NCBI GenBank assembly: GCA_018433265.1
Contig: JAHDRO010000048.1
Location: 1-6,162 of the forward strand
Direction: 5' to 3'
Length of the DNA stretch: 6,162 nt
DNA from: Bacteroidales bacterium
Lineage (GTDB): Bacteria; Bacteroidota; Bacteroidia; Bacteroidales; UBA932
Positions 1-6,077 of the stretch are shown piece by piece (positions within the stretch are counted from its first letter, which is position 1; each line of letters begins with the position of its first letter). The notes below the pieces were generated by a model. The model did no database searches, was not told the DNA's origin, and saw nothing but the letters and a program-made list of their open reading frames with translations. The position numbers were made by a program, and so were the translations under genes.

Positions 1-181
1 AATTAATTTCTTCAACTTTCACCAGATGCAATACCTTGCCAATCATCCCCTTGTTTACAGGGTTCAGCTCCAGTTCAACAGAATGCCCAATTCTGTGAAT
101 TCCCAGAGAAGTCAGTGTTGCTATTTGTCTCTTATTTGCACTATTTTTACTCCTTACCTGAGTAACTCTAACTTTAGTCAT
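1..181 (-). CDS. rpmD: 50S ribosomal protein L30 (uL30), 3' end cut by window edge
   Basis: L30 is a small protein of the 50S subunit. Translating the minus strand from the ATG at 181-179 gives 60 residues with no stop before the edge. It begins MTKVRVTQVRSKN and has the family's basic stretch followed by TLTSLGIHRIGHSVEL, then NPVNKGMIGKVLHLVKVEE. That is the usual L30 layout: a beta strand, the SxxxxxxRQxxTLxxLG helix region, and a closing VxHLVxVEE strand. Bacterial L30 is usually about 58-60 residues, so only the last codon or the stop is probably missing. The gene follows rpsE after 12 nt, and a GGAGG site sits 7 nt before the ATG. Its place after rpsE is the standard spc order. It is too short and truncated for simple ORF finding, but the identity is clear. 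Confidence 0.93.
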   Translation of the reverse strand, partial: MTKVRVTQVRSKNSANKRQIATLTSLGIHRIGHSVELELNPVNKGMIGKVLHLVKVEEIN

Positions 182-188
182 AATCTTG

Positions 189-193
189 CCTCC
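189..193 (-). promoter_or_regulatory. Strong Shine-Dalgarno site of rpmD
   Basis: GGAGG on the minus strand sits directly after the rpsE stop codon and 7 nt before the rpmD ATG. It fixes the rpmD start. Full-strength SD sites are uncommon in Bacteroidota, so it is worth noting. Confidence 0.7.
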
Positions 194-712
194 CTATCCT
201 TTAAACACTTTATTCATAGGTATACCTCTAACGCCTGCAATAGTATAAGCATCGCGCATTTCAAGAAGGGCAGCAACAGTCGCTTTCACCAAATTATGAG
301 GATTTGACGATCCTTTAGACTTGGCAAGAACGTCATGAACTCCTACTGACTCAAAGACAGCACGCATAGCACCTCCGGCCTTTACTCCTGTTCCTTCAGC
401 TGCAGGCTTCATAAAAACTCTCGCTCCTCCAAATTTGGCTTCCTGTTCATGAGGGATTGTCTTCTTATTAAGAGGAATCTTAACAAGATTTTTCTTTGCA
501 TCTTCTATCCCTTTTGAAATGGCAGTTGTAACCTCATTAGCCTTACCCAGACCATAACCTACAACTCCTTTTTCATCTCCGACCACCACAATTGCAGCGA
601 AACTGAAGTGGCGACCTCCCTTTGTAACTTTGGTAACTCTTTGAACTGCCACCAATCTGTCCTTCAACTCAAGATCGGTAGTCTTAACTTTTTTGATGTT
701 TGTATTTGCCAT
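194..712 (-). CDS. rpsE: 30S ribosomal protein S5 (uS5)
   Basis: S5 is a 30S protein at the mRNA entry side of the subunit, important for decoding fidelity and helicase activity. The 172-residue product is close to the usual length (E. coli about 166). The N-terminal dsRNA-binding-like domain spans about residues 14-80 and includes the family motif [20 protein letters not shown] (32-51) and [10 protein letters not shown] (52-61). The C-terminal domain contains [16 protein letters not shown] (95-110) and [15 protein letters not shown] (135-149). It starts at ATG 712-710, 6 nt after the rplR stop, with no SD at normal spacing, so translational coupling to rplR is likely (inference). It ends in TAG, 12 nt before rpmD. 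No missing key region is visible. Confidence 0.98.
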   Translation of the reverse strand: MANTNIKKVKTTDLELKDRLVAVQRVTKVTKGGRHFSFAAIVVVGDEKGVVGYGLGKANEVTTAISKGIEDAKKNLVKIPLNKKTIPHEQEAKFGGARVFMKPAAEGTGVKAGGAMRAVFESVGVHDVLAKSKGSSNPHNLVKATVAALLEMRDAYTIAGVRGIPMNKVFKG

Positions 713-718
713 ACTATA

Positions 719-1081
719 CTAGAATCTAAGACCACCTTCTCTGGCGGCATCTGCTAAACTTTTAACTCTTCCGTGATATAGATAACCTCCTCGATCGAAG
801 GATACCTCTGAAATTCCTTTTTCAATAGCACGTCTTGCTGCAAGCTTTCCTACAACCTTTGCAACTTCGATGCCCGGTTTGCCCTTGCACTCCTCAACAA
901 TCTCCTTGTCCCTTGAACTGGCAGATGTAATTGTTACGCCATCAATATCATTGATAAACTGAACATAAATCTGCTTGTTACTTCTGAAAACAGCAAGTCT
1001 TGGTCTCTCTGGAGTACCGTTTACAACCTTACGTATTCGGTGCTGAATTCTCTTTCTTCTTTCTATTTTACTTAATGCCAT
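719..1081 (-). CDS. rplR: 50S ribosomal protein L18 (uL18)
   Basis: L18 binds 5S rRNA together with L5 and anchors it in the central protuberance of the 50S subunit. The 120-residue product matches the family length (E. coli 117). It has a basic N-terminus ([16 protein letters not shown], 5-20), the [16 protein letters not shown] strand pair (27-42), and the conserved C-terminal [20 protein letters not shown] (95-114) ending GGLRF. The start is ATG 1081-1079, backed by GGAGG 4 nt upstream. It follows rplF after 14 nt and precedes rpsE by 6 nt, the standard spc order. Nothing is odd apart from the unusually clear SD. Confidence 0.98.
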   Translation of the reverse strand: MALSKIERRKRIQHRIRKVVNGTPERPRLAVFRSNKQIYVQFINDIDGVTITSASSRDKEIVEECKGKPGIEVAKVVGKLAARRAIEKGISEVSFDRGGYLYHGRVKSLADAAREGGLRF

Positions 1082-1085
1082 AAAT

Positions 1086-1090
1086 CCTCC
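1086..1090 (-). promoter_or_regulatory. Strong Shine-Dalgarno site of rplR
   Basis: GGAGG on the minus strand lies 4 nt before the rplR ATG, within the 14-nt rplF-rplR gap. The spacing is short, but there is no competing start codon nearby. Confidence 0.65.
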
Positions 1091-1095
1091 ACTTG

Positions 1096-1656
1096 TTATT
1101 TAGCGCTTGCCGACTTACCGGCTTTGCGACGAAGTTGTTCTCCAACAAACTTAATACCTTTGCCTTTATAAGGTTCCGGTTTCCTCAACGATCTTATCTT
1201 TGCAGCCACAGTTCCAAGAAGTTGTTTGTCGTGACTGGTCATTGTCAGTACTGGATTGGCTCCTTTCTTTGCCACTTCCGCAGAAGCCTTAATCTCTTTT
1301 GGCAGTAAAAAATGAATGTCATGTGAATACCCAAGACTGAGCTCTAGAACTTGTCCCTTTACCTCTGCCCTGTAACCCACACCAACAAACTCCTGCTTAA
1401 CTGTATAACCTGTAGAAACTCCTACAACCATATTATTAATCAAAGCCCTGTAAAGTCCATGCAATGAACGGTGACGAGGCTGATCAGTTGGTCTACTGAC
1501 TGTTACTACATTCCCCGCTACAGTAACTGTGATATCAGGATCGACTTTCTGTGTAAGTTCTCCGAGCGGGCCTTTAACCTTTACAATATTTCCCGGTTCC
1601 ACCTTGACGGTTACGCCGGCTGGAAGGTTTACAGGTAATTTTCCTATTCGTGACAT
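1096..1656 (-). CDS. rplF: 50S ribosomal protein L6 (uL6)
   Basis: L6 is a two-domain 50S protein near the sarcin-ricin loop and the factor-binding site. The 186-residue product is slightly longer than E. coli L6 (177), the excess being a basic tail [11 protein letters not shown]. It starts with the canonical [15 protein letters not shown]. The first domain carries [11 protein letters not shown] (27-37) and [20 protein letters not shown] (61-80). The second has [20 protein letters not shown] (90-109) and the C-terminal signature [12 protein letters not shown] (159-170). The ATG at 1656-1654 is 25 nt after the rpsH stop. The leader is A/T-rich (AATAATAAATAACAA) with no SD, as is common in Bacteroidota. 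Confidence 0.98.
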   Translation of the reverse strand: MSRIGKLPVNLPAGVTVKVEPGNIVKVKGPLGELTQKVDPDITVTVAGNVVTVSRPTDQPRHRSLHGLYRALINNMVVGVSTGYTVKQEFVGVGYRAEVKGQVLELSLGYSHDIHFLLPKEIKASAEVAKKGANPVLTMTSHDKQLLGTVAAKIRSLRKPEPYKGKGIKFVGEQLRRKAGKSASAK

Positions 1657-1681
1657 TTGTTATTTATTATTAAATTCATAA

Positions 1682-2077
1682 CTAATATACATAGCAGATA
1701 ACCTCTCCGCCTATGTTCATTTCTTTTGCCTCCTTGTCGGTTATTACGCCCTTTGAAGTAGATATAATGGCAATTCCCAGCCCATTAAGTACTCTTGGCA
1801 AATTGGCCACACTGACATATTTTCTAAGACCAGGCGAACTAACCCTGGTAATCTTTTTTATGGCAGCCTTTTTAGTATCAGGATGATATTTAAGAGCAAT
1901 CTTGATAGTATTATATGGCTTGCCCTCAACTATCTTATAGCTGAGAATATAACCCTTTTCATGAAGTATGCGGGTTATTTCCAGCTTCATCTTGGAAGCG
2001 GGAATCTCAACAATTTTGTGACCTGCAAGATATGCATTACGCAATCTTGTCAAATAATCTGAAATTGGATCAGTCAT
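1682..2077 (-). CDS. rpsH: 30S ribosomal protein S8 (uS8)
   Basis: S8 is a primary 16S rRNA-binding protein (helix 21) and in E. coli is the translational repressor of the spc operon. From the ATG at 2077-2075 the product is 131 residues, the normal length. It starts [20 protein letters not shown] and ends with the family's C-terminal RNA-binding segment [19 protein letters not shown] followed by [11 protein letters not shown]. The open frame continues upstream to a TTG at 2131, adding 18 residues, but these run through a hairpin and do not resemble S8, so I chose the internal ATG. The leader before that ATG is A-rich (AAAACAAACAAAACA) with no SD. The gene follows rpsN after a 78-nt gap, the longest in the cluster. 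Confidence 0.97.
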   Translation of the reverse strand: MTDPISDYLTRLRNAYLAGHKIVEIPASKMKLEITRILHEKGYILSYKIVEGKPYNTIKIALKYHPDTKKAAIKKITRVSSPGLRKYVSVANLPRVLNGLGIAIISTSKGVITDKEAKEMNIGGEVICYVY

Positions 2078-2100
2078 TGTTTTGTTTGTTTTAAAGTACC

Positions 2101-2121
2101 GACATCCAAAAAAAGGATGCC
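2101..2121 (-). promoter_or_regulatory. Hairpin in the rpsN-rpsH spacer
   Basis: On the minus strand, GGCATCC, a T7 loop and GGATGTC form a 7-bp stem (one G-U pair) with a 7-nt loop, ending 23 nt before the rpsH ATG. GGATATCGGG just upstream is also an 8/10 direct repeat of GGATGTCGGT, which overlaps the 3' arm. The T-run is in the loop and not after the stem, so it is not a classical terminator. A role in controlling rpsH translation or mRNA processing is possible but inferred only. Confidence 0.45.
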
Positions 2122-2155
2122 CGATATCCAATGTTATTTAAAATTTTAATAAATA

Positions 2156-2425
2156 TTACCAACTTGCCTTTCGTACTCCTGGGATAAGACCTTTACTGGC
2201 CATCTCACGGAACTGAATACGACTGATACCGAAAGTGCGCATATACCCTTTTGGACGACCTGTTATAGAGCAGCGATTGTGCAAACGTACAGGGCTTGAA
2301 TTTTTTGGAAGTTTATCAAGCGCAGCATAATCGCCGATTGCTTTAAGTGCTTTGCGTTTTTCGGCATATTTGGCACATAACTTTGCACGTTTAATTTCGC
2401 GTGCCTTCATTGATTCCTTTGCCAT
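2156..2425 (-). CDS. rpsN: 30S ribosomal protein S14 (uS14), zinc-independent form
   Basis: S14 is a 30S head protein assembled late near the decoding region. The 89-residue product is the longer type (E. coli 101) and not the about 61-residue zinc-ribbon type. The core [19 protein letters not shown] (51-69), then [19 protein letters not shown], is the family signature. The two CxxC pairs of the zinc-binding version are absent: only C17 and C52 are present, and the second pair is replaced by ISRIQF. This is therefore the C-minus form. The start ATG 2425-2423 follows the rplE stop by 8 nt without an SD. The ordinary place between rplE and rpsH supports the call. Confidence 0.98.
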   Translation of the reverse strand: MAKESMKAREIKRAKLCAKYAEKRKALKAIGDYAALDKLPKNSSPVRLHNRCSITGRPKGYMRTFGISRIQFREMASKGLIPGVRKASW

Positions 2426-2433
2426 TATCTACT

Positions 2434-3099
2434 TTATTCTGTTTTAAAGATTACTTCTTTTTTAATATTCTTAAACGGCAAACCAAATTCACGAAGAAGA
2501 GCATATGCTTCTTCATCTTTGCCGGCTGTCGTTACAAAAGTTATTTCCATTCCGAAGATCTTTGTAATCTTGTCAATATCAACCTCAGGGAATATGATTT
2601 GTTCCTTTATACCCAATGTGTAGTTTCCTCTTCCATCAAATTTATCACTTATTCCCTTAAAATCTCTAATACGAGGAAGTGATACAGAAATAAGCCTTTC
2701 AAGAAACTCATACATCTTGGCCTTACGAAGCGTTACCTTAACTCCGATAGGCATTCCTCTTCGAAGCTTGAAATTAGAGATATCCTTTTTTGAATATGTC
2801 ATGATGGCCTTCTGCCCTGTAATAGAAGTCAGTTCCTGTTGAGCTACTTCAATCAATTTTTTATCCTGTGTTGCAGAACCAACTCCTTGATTTATAGTAA
2901 TTTTCTCAAGAGCAGGCACTTGCATTATTGAAGAATACCCAAATTCTTTCATTAACTTTGGCACAATCTCTTCTTTGTACTTCTTCTGTAGATTTGGCAC
3001 ATATCCTTTTACTAAAACCTGAACACCTTCAACTTTGACAGAAGGTTTTTTTTCAGCTTTAGCACTTTTAGTTGCAGTATTTGGTTTTGTAGTTGCCAT
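2434..3099 (-). CDS. rplE: 50S ribosomal protein L5 (uL5) with N-terminal extension
   Basis: L5 binds 5S rRNA with L18 and forms the intersubunit bridge to S13. The 221-residue product is longer than usual (E. coli 179; many Bacteroidota about 185). The L5 domain starts near residue 33 ([20 protein letters not shown]) and has [10 protein letters not shown] (65-74), [20 protein letters not shown] (94-113), [10 protein letters not shown] (116-125), [10 protein letters not shown] (141-150), [20 protein letters not shown] (155-174) and [19 protein letters not shown] (196-214). Residues 1-32 are a Lys/Ala/Thr/Ser-rich stretch followed by [12 protein letters not shown]. The start is supported: the ATG overlaps the rplX stop by 1 nt (TAATG), a GGGGGAGGAG run lies just upstream, and the next in-frame Met is residue 50, inside the conserved domain. 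A non-ATG start near residue 30 cannot be fully excluded. Confidence 0.97.
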   Translation of the reverse strand: MATTKPNTATKSAKAEKKPSVKVEGVQVLVKGYVPNLQKKYKEEIVPKLMKEFGYSSIMQVPALEKITINQGVGSATQDKKLIEVAQQELTSITGQKAIMTYSKKDISNFKLRRGMPIGVKVTLRKAKMYEFLERLISVSLPRIRDFKGISDKFDGRGNYTLGIKEQIIFPEVDIDKITKIFGMEITFVTTAGKDEEAYALLREFGLPFKNIKKEVIFKTE

Positions 3100-3422
3100 T
3101 ATTTAATCTCCTCCCCCGACTTTTTCGCGAAACGAACTAATTTGCCCTTGTCATTCAAACGACGACCAATTCTTGTAGGACCGCCTTTTACGGGATCTAC
3201 AACCTGCAGGTTGGAAATATGAATACTAGCTTCCTGTTTAATAATACCACCCTGAGGATATTTTGCGTTAGGTTTTGTATGTTTGCTCACCATATTGATA
3301 CCCTCAACTATGGCACGATTTTCACTTTTGAGAATTTCAAGTACTCTACCGGTTTTACCACGGTCGTCTCCTGCATTCACAAAAACTGTATCACCTTTTT
3401 TAATATGTAATTTTTTGTTCAT
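3099..3422 (-). CDS. rplX: 50S ribosomal protein L24 (uL24)
   Basis: L24 is an assembly-initiating 50S protein at the polypeptide exit tunnel. The 107-residue product matches the family (E. coli 104). The KOW motif is at about residues 6-33, with [20 protein letters not shown]. It is followed by the conserved [13 protein letters not shown] (39-51) and [20 protein letters not shown] (57-76). The ATG at 3422-3420 follows the rplN stop by 16 nt, with an imperfect SD-like AGAAGA just before it. The stop codon overlaps the rplE start by 1 nt, which implies translational coupling to L5. Confidence 0.98.
   Translation of the reverse strand: MNKKLHIKKGDTVFVNAGDDRGKTGRVLEILKSENRAIVEGINMVSKHTKPNAKYPQGGIIKQEASIHISNLQVVDPVKGGPTRIGRRLNDKGKLVRFAKKSGEEIK
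3108..3117 (-). promoter_or_regulatory. Shine-Dalgarno site that fixes the long rplE start
   Basis: GGGGGAGGAG on the minus strand lies 8 nt before the rplE ATG, inside the end of rplX. This is the strongest SD-like sequence in the window, and it argues that translation of L5 does begin at the extended N-terminus. Confidence 0.75.
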
Positions 3423-3438
3423 GTCTTCTATATTTATT

Positions 3439-3804
3439 TTACAAAACCTCAGGAGCTAAAGAAATGATCTTCATGTAATTCTCACGCAATTCTCTGGCCA
3501 CTGGACCAAAGATACGGGTACCGCGAACTTCTCCCTGATTGTTGAGCAACACACATGCGTTATCATCAAAACGAATATATGAACCATCAGGACGACGAAT
3601 TTCCTTTTTTGTACGTACCACAACTGCTTTTGAAACAGAACCTTTTTTTGCATCTCCGCCCGGGATAGCACTTTTTACTGTAACAACAATTTTGTCTCCA
3701 ACTTCAGCATAACGGCGACGGGTACCACCCAAAACTCGGATGCAAAGTACTTCCTTTGCTCCGCTGTTATCTGCCACCAATAATCTCGTTTCTTGCTGTA
3801 TCAT
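3439..3804 (-). CDS. rplN: 50S ribosomal protein L14 (uL14)
   Basis: L14 is a 50S interface protein that contacts 16S rRNA and is the docking site of the silencing factor RsfS. The 121-residue product has the usual length (E. coli 123). It begins [20 protein letters not shown], then has [20 protein letters not shown] (22-41), [10 protein letters not shown] (46-55), [20 protein letters not shown] (61-80) and [14 protein letters not shown] (94-107). All are core family blocks. It starts 3 nt after the rpsQ stop (TAAGCCATG) with no SD, so coupling or reinitiation is likely. No anomalies. Confidence 0.99.
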   Translation of the reverse strand: MIQQETRLLVADNSGAKEVLCIRVLGGTRRRYAEVGDKIVVTVKSAIPGGDAKKGSVSKAVVVRTKKEIRRPDGSYIRFDDNACVLLNNQGEVRGTRIFGPVARELRENYMKIISLAPEVL

Positions 3805-3807
3805 GGC

Positions 3808-4062
3808 TTATTTAACTTTTTCAATTATTTCTACTAATCTCCAACGTTTTGTCTTGCTCAAAGGACGAGTTTCCATAATACGTACTGTATCACCTTCACT
3901 GCACTCATTATTCTCGTCATGAGCTACAAACTTAGTGGTTTTCTTCACAAATTTGCCGTAAATCGGGTGTTTGATTTTTCTTTTTACAGCTACTACAATA
4001 GACTTGTCCATTTTGTTACTTACCACTACGCCTATTCTCTCTTTTCTAAGATTTCTTTCCAT
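3808..4062 (-). CDS. rpsQ: 30S ribosomal protein S17 (uS17)
   Basis: S17 is a primary 16S rRNA-binding protein with an OB fold that helps start 30S assembly. The 84-residue product equals the E. coli length. It has [20 protein letters not shown] (11-30), [19 protein letters not shown] (32-50) and the signature [20 protein letters not shown] (56-75). The ATG at 4062-4060 lies 4 nt after the rpmC stop, again with no SD. Its position between rpmC and rplN is canonical. Confidence 0.98.
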   Translation of the reverse strand: MERNLRKERIGVVVSNKMDKSIVVAVKRKIKHPIYGKFVKKTTKFVAHDENNECSEGDTVRIMETRPLSKTKRWRLVEIIEKVK

Positions 4063-4066
4063 AGCT

Positions 4067-4264
4067 CTATTTGTCTATATTTTGTTTTTGGGTCAGAATG
4101 GTAAGCATTCTGGCAATGTCCTTTCTTGATTTTTTCATCTTTGATAAATCATCTATAGGAGAGATAGCATGATTCATCTTCATGCGAAGAAGATTAGCCT
4201 TTTCAGCTTCAATCCTCTCCTTGAGATCATTAATCGATAATTCTCTTACCTCTTTTGTCTTCAT
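4067..4264 (-). CDS. rpmC: 50S ribosomal protein L29 (uL29)
   Basis: L29 is a small two-helix 50S protein next to L23 at the exit tunnel, near where trigger factor and SRP dock. The 65-residue product matches the family length (E. coli 63). It starts [18 protein letters not shown], has the mid-region [15 protein letters not shown] (19-33), and the second helix carries the [11 protein letters not shown] pattern (47-57) typical of L29. The ATG at 4264-4262 has AGGAG 5 nt upstream, within the 17-nt gap after rplP. L29 diverges fast between phyla, so position supports the call as much as sequence does. Confidence 0.96.
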   Translation of the reverse strand: MKTKEVRELSINDLKERIEAEKANLLRMKMNHAISPIDDLSKMKKSRKDIARMLTILTQKQNIDK

Positions 4265-4269
4265 CTTTT

Positions 4270-4274
4270 CTCCT
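4270..4274 (-). promoter_or_regulatory. Shine-Dalgarno site of rpmC
   Basis: AGGAG on the minus strand lies 5 nt before the rpmC ATG, in the rplP-rpmC gap. It confirms the start. Confidence 0.65.
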
Positions 4275-4281
4275 AATTTAA

Positions 4282-4701
4282 TTATTCAGTATAATCTCTA
4301 CGTACTACAAATTTCGTATTCACAGGAAGTTTATGTGCCCCAAGACGAAGAGCTTCTTTGGCAACGTCAAGTGGAACTCCATCAGCCTCTATAATCATAC
4401 GACCCGGAGTAATTGGACAAACAAACCCCTCGGGAGCTCCTTTTCCTTTACCCATACGCACCTCAGCAGGTTTTTTTGTTATTGGTTTATCAGGAAAAAC
4501 GCGGATCCAAATTTGACCTTCACGTTTCATGTATCTTACTACAGCCTGACGGGCAGCTTCTATCTGTTGGCCGGTAAGCCAGCAGGACTCAGTGGTCTTA
4601 ATACCGAATGATCCAAATGAAAGCTGATTGCCCCTTTGTGCCATTCCCTTCATACGGCCCTTCTGCTGCCTTCTGAATTTGGTTTTTTTTGGTTGTAACA
4701 T
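4282..4701 (-). CDS. rplP: 50S ribosomal protein L16 (uL16), first gene of the local ribosomal cluster
   Basis: L16 is a late-assembling 50S protein that helps shape the A site and position aminoacyl-tRNA. The 139-residue product (E. coli 136) has the canonical [19 protein letters not shown] start, [20 protein letters not shown] (46-65), [20 protein letters not shown] (66-85), [18 protein letters not shown] (86-103) and [20 protein letters not shown] (115-134). Arg82 in VRMG aligns with the Arg81 that is hydroxylated in E. coli. The leader before the ATG has no SD (GTAAAAAAGCA). Normally rpsC lies directly upstream. Here there is a 168-bp intergenic region with its own promoter and then a dipeptidase gene, so rplP appears to head the transcript. 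Downstream spacing to rpmC is 17 nt. Confidence 0.98.
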   Translation of the reverse strand: MLQPKKTKFRRQQKGRMKGMAQRGNQLSFGSFGIKTTESCWLTGQQIEAARQAVVRYMKREGQIWIRVFPDKPITKKPAEVRMGKGKGAPEGFVCPITPGRMIIEADGVPLDVAKEALRLGAHKLPVNTKFVVRRDYTE

Positions 4702-4707
4702 TGCTTT

Positions 4708-4732
4708 TTTACAGTTTAACTATAACAGTAAA
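4708..4732 (-). promoter_or_regulatory. Inverted repeat just upstream of the rplP start
   Basis: On the minus strand, TTTACTGTT, a 7-nt loop (ATAGTTA) and AACTGTAAA form a 9-position stem with one central mismatch. It ends 6 nt before the rplP ATG. The position over the ribosome-landing region suggests translational control, but the stem is AT-rich and may be weak. Function is inferred. Confidence 0.4.
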
Positions 4733-4755
4733 TATGTTTTTAATGCTTTGGTCTT

Positions 4756-4787
4756 AAAAAAATGAAGGTCATTACCCTGTCCCACAG
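4756..4787 (-). other. Two small stem-loops in the rplP leader
   Basis: On the minus strand, CTGT-GGG-ACAG (4787-4777) is followed by AATGA-CCT-TCATT (4773-4761) and then five more T residues. The second resembles a weak intrinsic terminator or attenuator, but its 5-bp AT-rich stem is poor. Together with the inverted repeat nearer the start codon, it suggests a structured leader of about 115-120 nt. Confidence 0.25.
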
Positions 4788-4823
4788 CTATATATGTAAA
4801 TCAATCACATTTCTGGCGGGTTG

Positions 4824-4853
4824 CAAATATACCAAAAAAATCAAACGTGCAAA
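4824..4853 (-). promoter_or_regulatory. Bacteroidota-type promoter for the rplP-rpmD cluster
   Basis: On the minus strand, TTTG (4853-4850), an 18-nt spacer and TATATTTG (4831-4824) match the Bacteroidota sigma-factor consensus, a TTTG -33 element and a TAnnTTTG -7 element, exactly and with normal spacing. Transcription would begin around 4821-4818, giving a leader of roughly 120 nt before rplP. The site lies 17 nt past the stop of the dipeptidase gene. It explains how rplP and the genes after it can be expressed without the upstream S10 cluster. Confidence 0.7.
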
Positions 4854-4869
4854 AATAACTGATAAAAAA

Positions 4870-5952
4870 TTACTTGGAATGCGCTCTTAAGACTCTTAAA
4901 ATATTCTTCCCCCAAAACATTTTGAGTTCTCTATTAGTATATCCTCTTTTTAAAAGTTCTACGGTAAGGTTCTTCATTTTGGCTGCATTTTCCATTCCAA
5001 CAACTCCACCACCACCGTCAAAATCTGTCCCGATACCAACATGCCTGATACCTACAAGTGACTTGACATAATCAATATGGTCTGCTATGTCTTTGACTGT
5101 AACCTCTTCTTTTGGCTTGTCAGATAGAAAATATCTGCCGGTTGCAACTTGAATCAACCCTCCTTTGGCAGCAATTGCCTTAATTTCCTCATCGGTAAGG
5201 TTCCTTTTATGGTTTTTTATAGCATAAACTCCTGAATGACTTGCTATCACAGGAAGTTTGCTAACTCGTAAAACATCTGATAAAGTTTTGGAAGATGCAT
5301 GGGAAACATCAATTATTATACCAAGTCTGTTCATCTCCTCAACAACTTTGTAACCAAAAGGAGATAATCCATTGTGTTCAACAACTGTGTCCATTGAGGC
5401 ATCACAAATATCATTATTGTAGTTATGACACAAAGTAACTGCCCTTACACCATAATTATAAAAACGTTCAACTTGTGAAATGTCCTTCCCAAAAGGATAT
5501 CCATTTTCAAGTGCGAGGATTACAGATATTTGCCCTCTACCCTTATTGTATAAAATATCATGAGTATTATAGGCAAAAGCAGCTTGGTCACTTGATTCGA
5601 CATAACTCCGAAATCTTAGCAATTGATCTGATGCATAAAAATCTGCATCTTTGACTGATTCCTCATCCCTTGGGCCCTGCCCGGTATATATTGCAAAAAA
5701 AGCTGCATCAAGACCTCCTTCCTTCATCATGGAAAATGTAACCTGATTGCTACCTGAGTTCCGTCTGACGGAATTATTCAGTTTGAGAGCAGAATCATTG
5801 TGAGTATCAATTGTAACAATCTTTTTATGAATTTTGTCAGCTTTTGTCGTATAATAGCTATCACCCCGTGTTCCCCGAGCTTGAGAAAAAAGTTGCGACG
5901 GTATTACAATCAGTAGTAGTAAAAACAGTTTGGAAAATATAAATTTATGCAT
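4870..5952 (-). CDS. Secreted M19-family dipeptidase (renal/membrane dipeptidase-like)
   Basis: Zinc-dependent M19 peptidases hydrolyse dipeptides, some with D-residues at the C-terminal side. Substrate specificity cannot be read here. The 360-residue product starts with a signal peptide (FIFSKLFLLLLIVIPSQLFS, 4-23) with no lipobox Cys, so export to the periplasm or outside is likely. The expected metal and catalytic residues are present: H51 and D53 in DTHND, E149 in ALENGYPFG, H218 in DVSHAS, H239 in SHSGVYA, and D310 in GTDFDGGGG. The family segments TLCHNYNND (173-181) and NHKRNLTDEE (247-256) are also intact. The length is normal for exported members. A TAnnTTTG-like element lies about 46 nt upstream of the ATG; there is no SD. 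It lies on the same strand just ahead of rplP, where rpsC would be expected, and has no known role in ribosome synthesis. The gene looks intact and functional. Confidence 0.95.
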   Translation of the reverse strand: MHKFIFSKLFLLLLIVIPSQLFSQARGTRGDSYYTTKADKIHKKIVTIDTHNDSALKLNNSVRRNSGSNQVTFSMMKEGGLDAAFFAIYTGQGPRDEESVKDADFYASDQLLRFRSYVESSDQAAFAYNTHDILYNKGRGQISVILALENGYPFGKDISQVERFYNYGVRAVTLCHNYNNDICDASMDTVVEHNGLSPFGYKVVEEMNRLGIIIDVSHASSKTLSDVLRVSKLPVIASHSGVYAIKNHKRNLTDEEIKAIAAKGGLIQVATGRYFLSDKPKEEVTVKDIADHIDYVKSLVGIRHVGIGTDFDGGGGVVGMENAAKMKNLTVELLKRGYTNRELKMFWGKNILRVLRAHSK

Positions 5953-5997
5953 AAAGTTGACTGAGTAATTAAAGATTTAATATAGGATTTGTTCTAA

Positions 5998-6005
5998 CAA
6001 ATGTA
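5998..6005 (-). promoter_or_regulatory. Possible -7 promoter element of the dipeptidase gene
   Basis: TACATTTG on the minus strand is an exact TAnnTTTG match, 45 nt before the dipeptidase ATG. No TTTG or TTG is present at the matching -33 distance, so the promoter is weaker than that of rplP or needs an activator. Confidence 0.4.
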
Positions 6006-6033
6006 ATAAATTAAATAATTTGGTCTAATTATT

Positions 6034-6060
6034 GATAGGCATTATAGGTTGTATAGGTAA
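6034..6060. repeat. Three 9-bp-period ATAGG repeats in the divergent intergenic region
   Basis: On the plus strand, GATAGGCAT, TATAGGTTG and TATAGGTAA follow one another, placing ATAGG at 6035, 6044 and 6053. A fourth TATAGG occurs at 5981, out of phase. The array ends 17 nt before the plus-strand start codon and could be a regulator-binding site, or chance in AT-rich DNA. Confidence 0.4.
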
Positions 6061-6077
6061 GTTTTTTTAAAAATCTG

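Noticed and set aside
2078..2131. Extended S8 start at TTG 2131 adding 18 residues
   Set aside because: The added residues do not look like S8, the codon is TTG, and the region forms a hairpin. The ATG at 2077 gives the normal 131-residue length.
3200..3213. Perfect 14-bp palindrome CAACCTGCAGGTTG inside rplX
   Set aside because: It lies in conserved coding sequence (residues around NLQVV), and one such palindrome is not surprising in 6 kb.
3471..3671. Open frame of 66 codons on the minus strand inside rplN
   Set aside because: It is an out-of-frame shadow of the conserved L14 coding sequence, with no family resemblance. The plus-strand open frames opposite the ribosomal genes were dismissed for the same reason.
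4887..4901. TTAAGACTCTTAA near-palindrome at the end of the dipeptidase gene as a terminator
   Set aside because: The centre is a single base, so it cannot fold into a hairpin loop, and it encodes ordinary residues. No convincing intrinsic terminator was found after the gene.
5957..5991. Plus-strand promoter TTGACT-N18-TATAGG with TTTG at 5988 for the gene at 6078
   Set aside because: Its -7 element is TAnnnTTTG, one base too long for the Bacteroidota consensus. The sigma70-like reading is not expected to be used in this phylum. Too weak to list.
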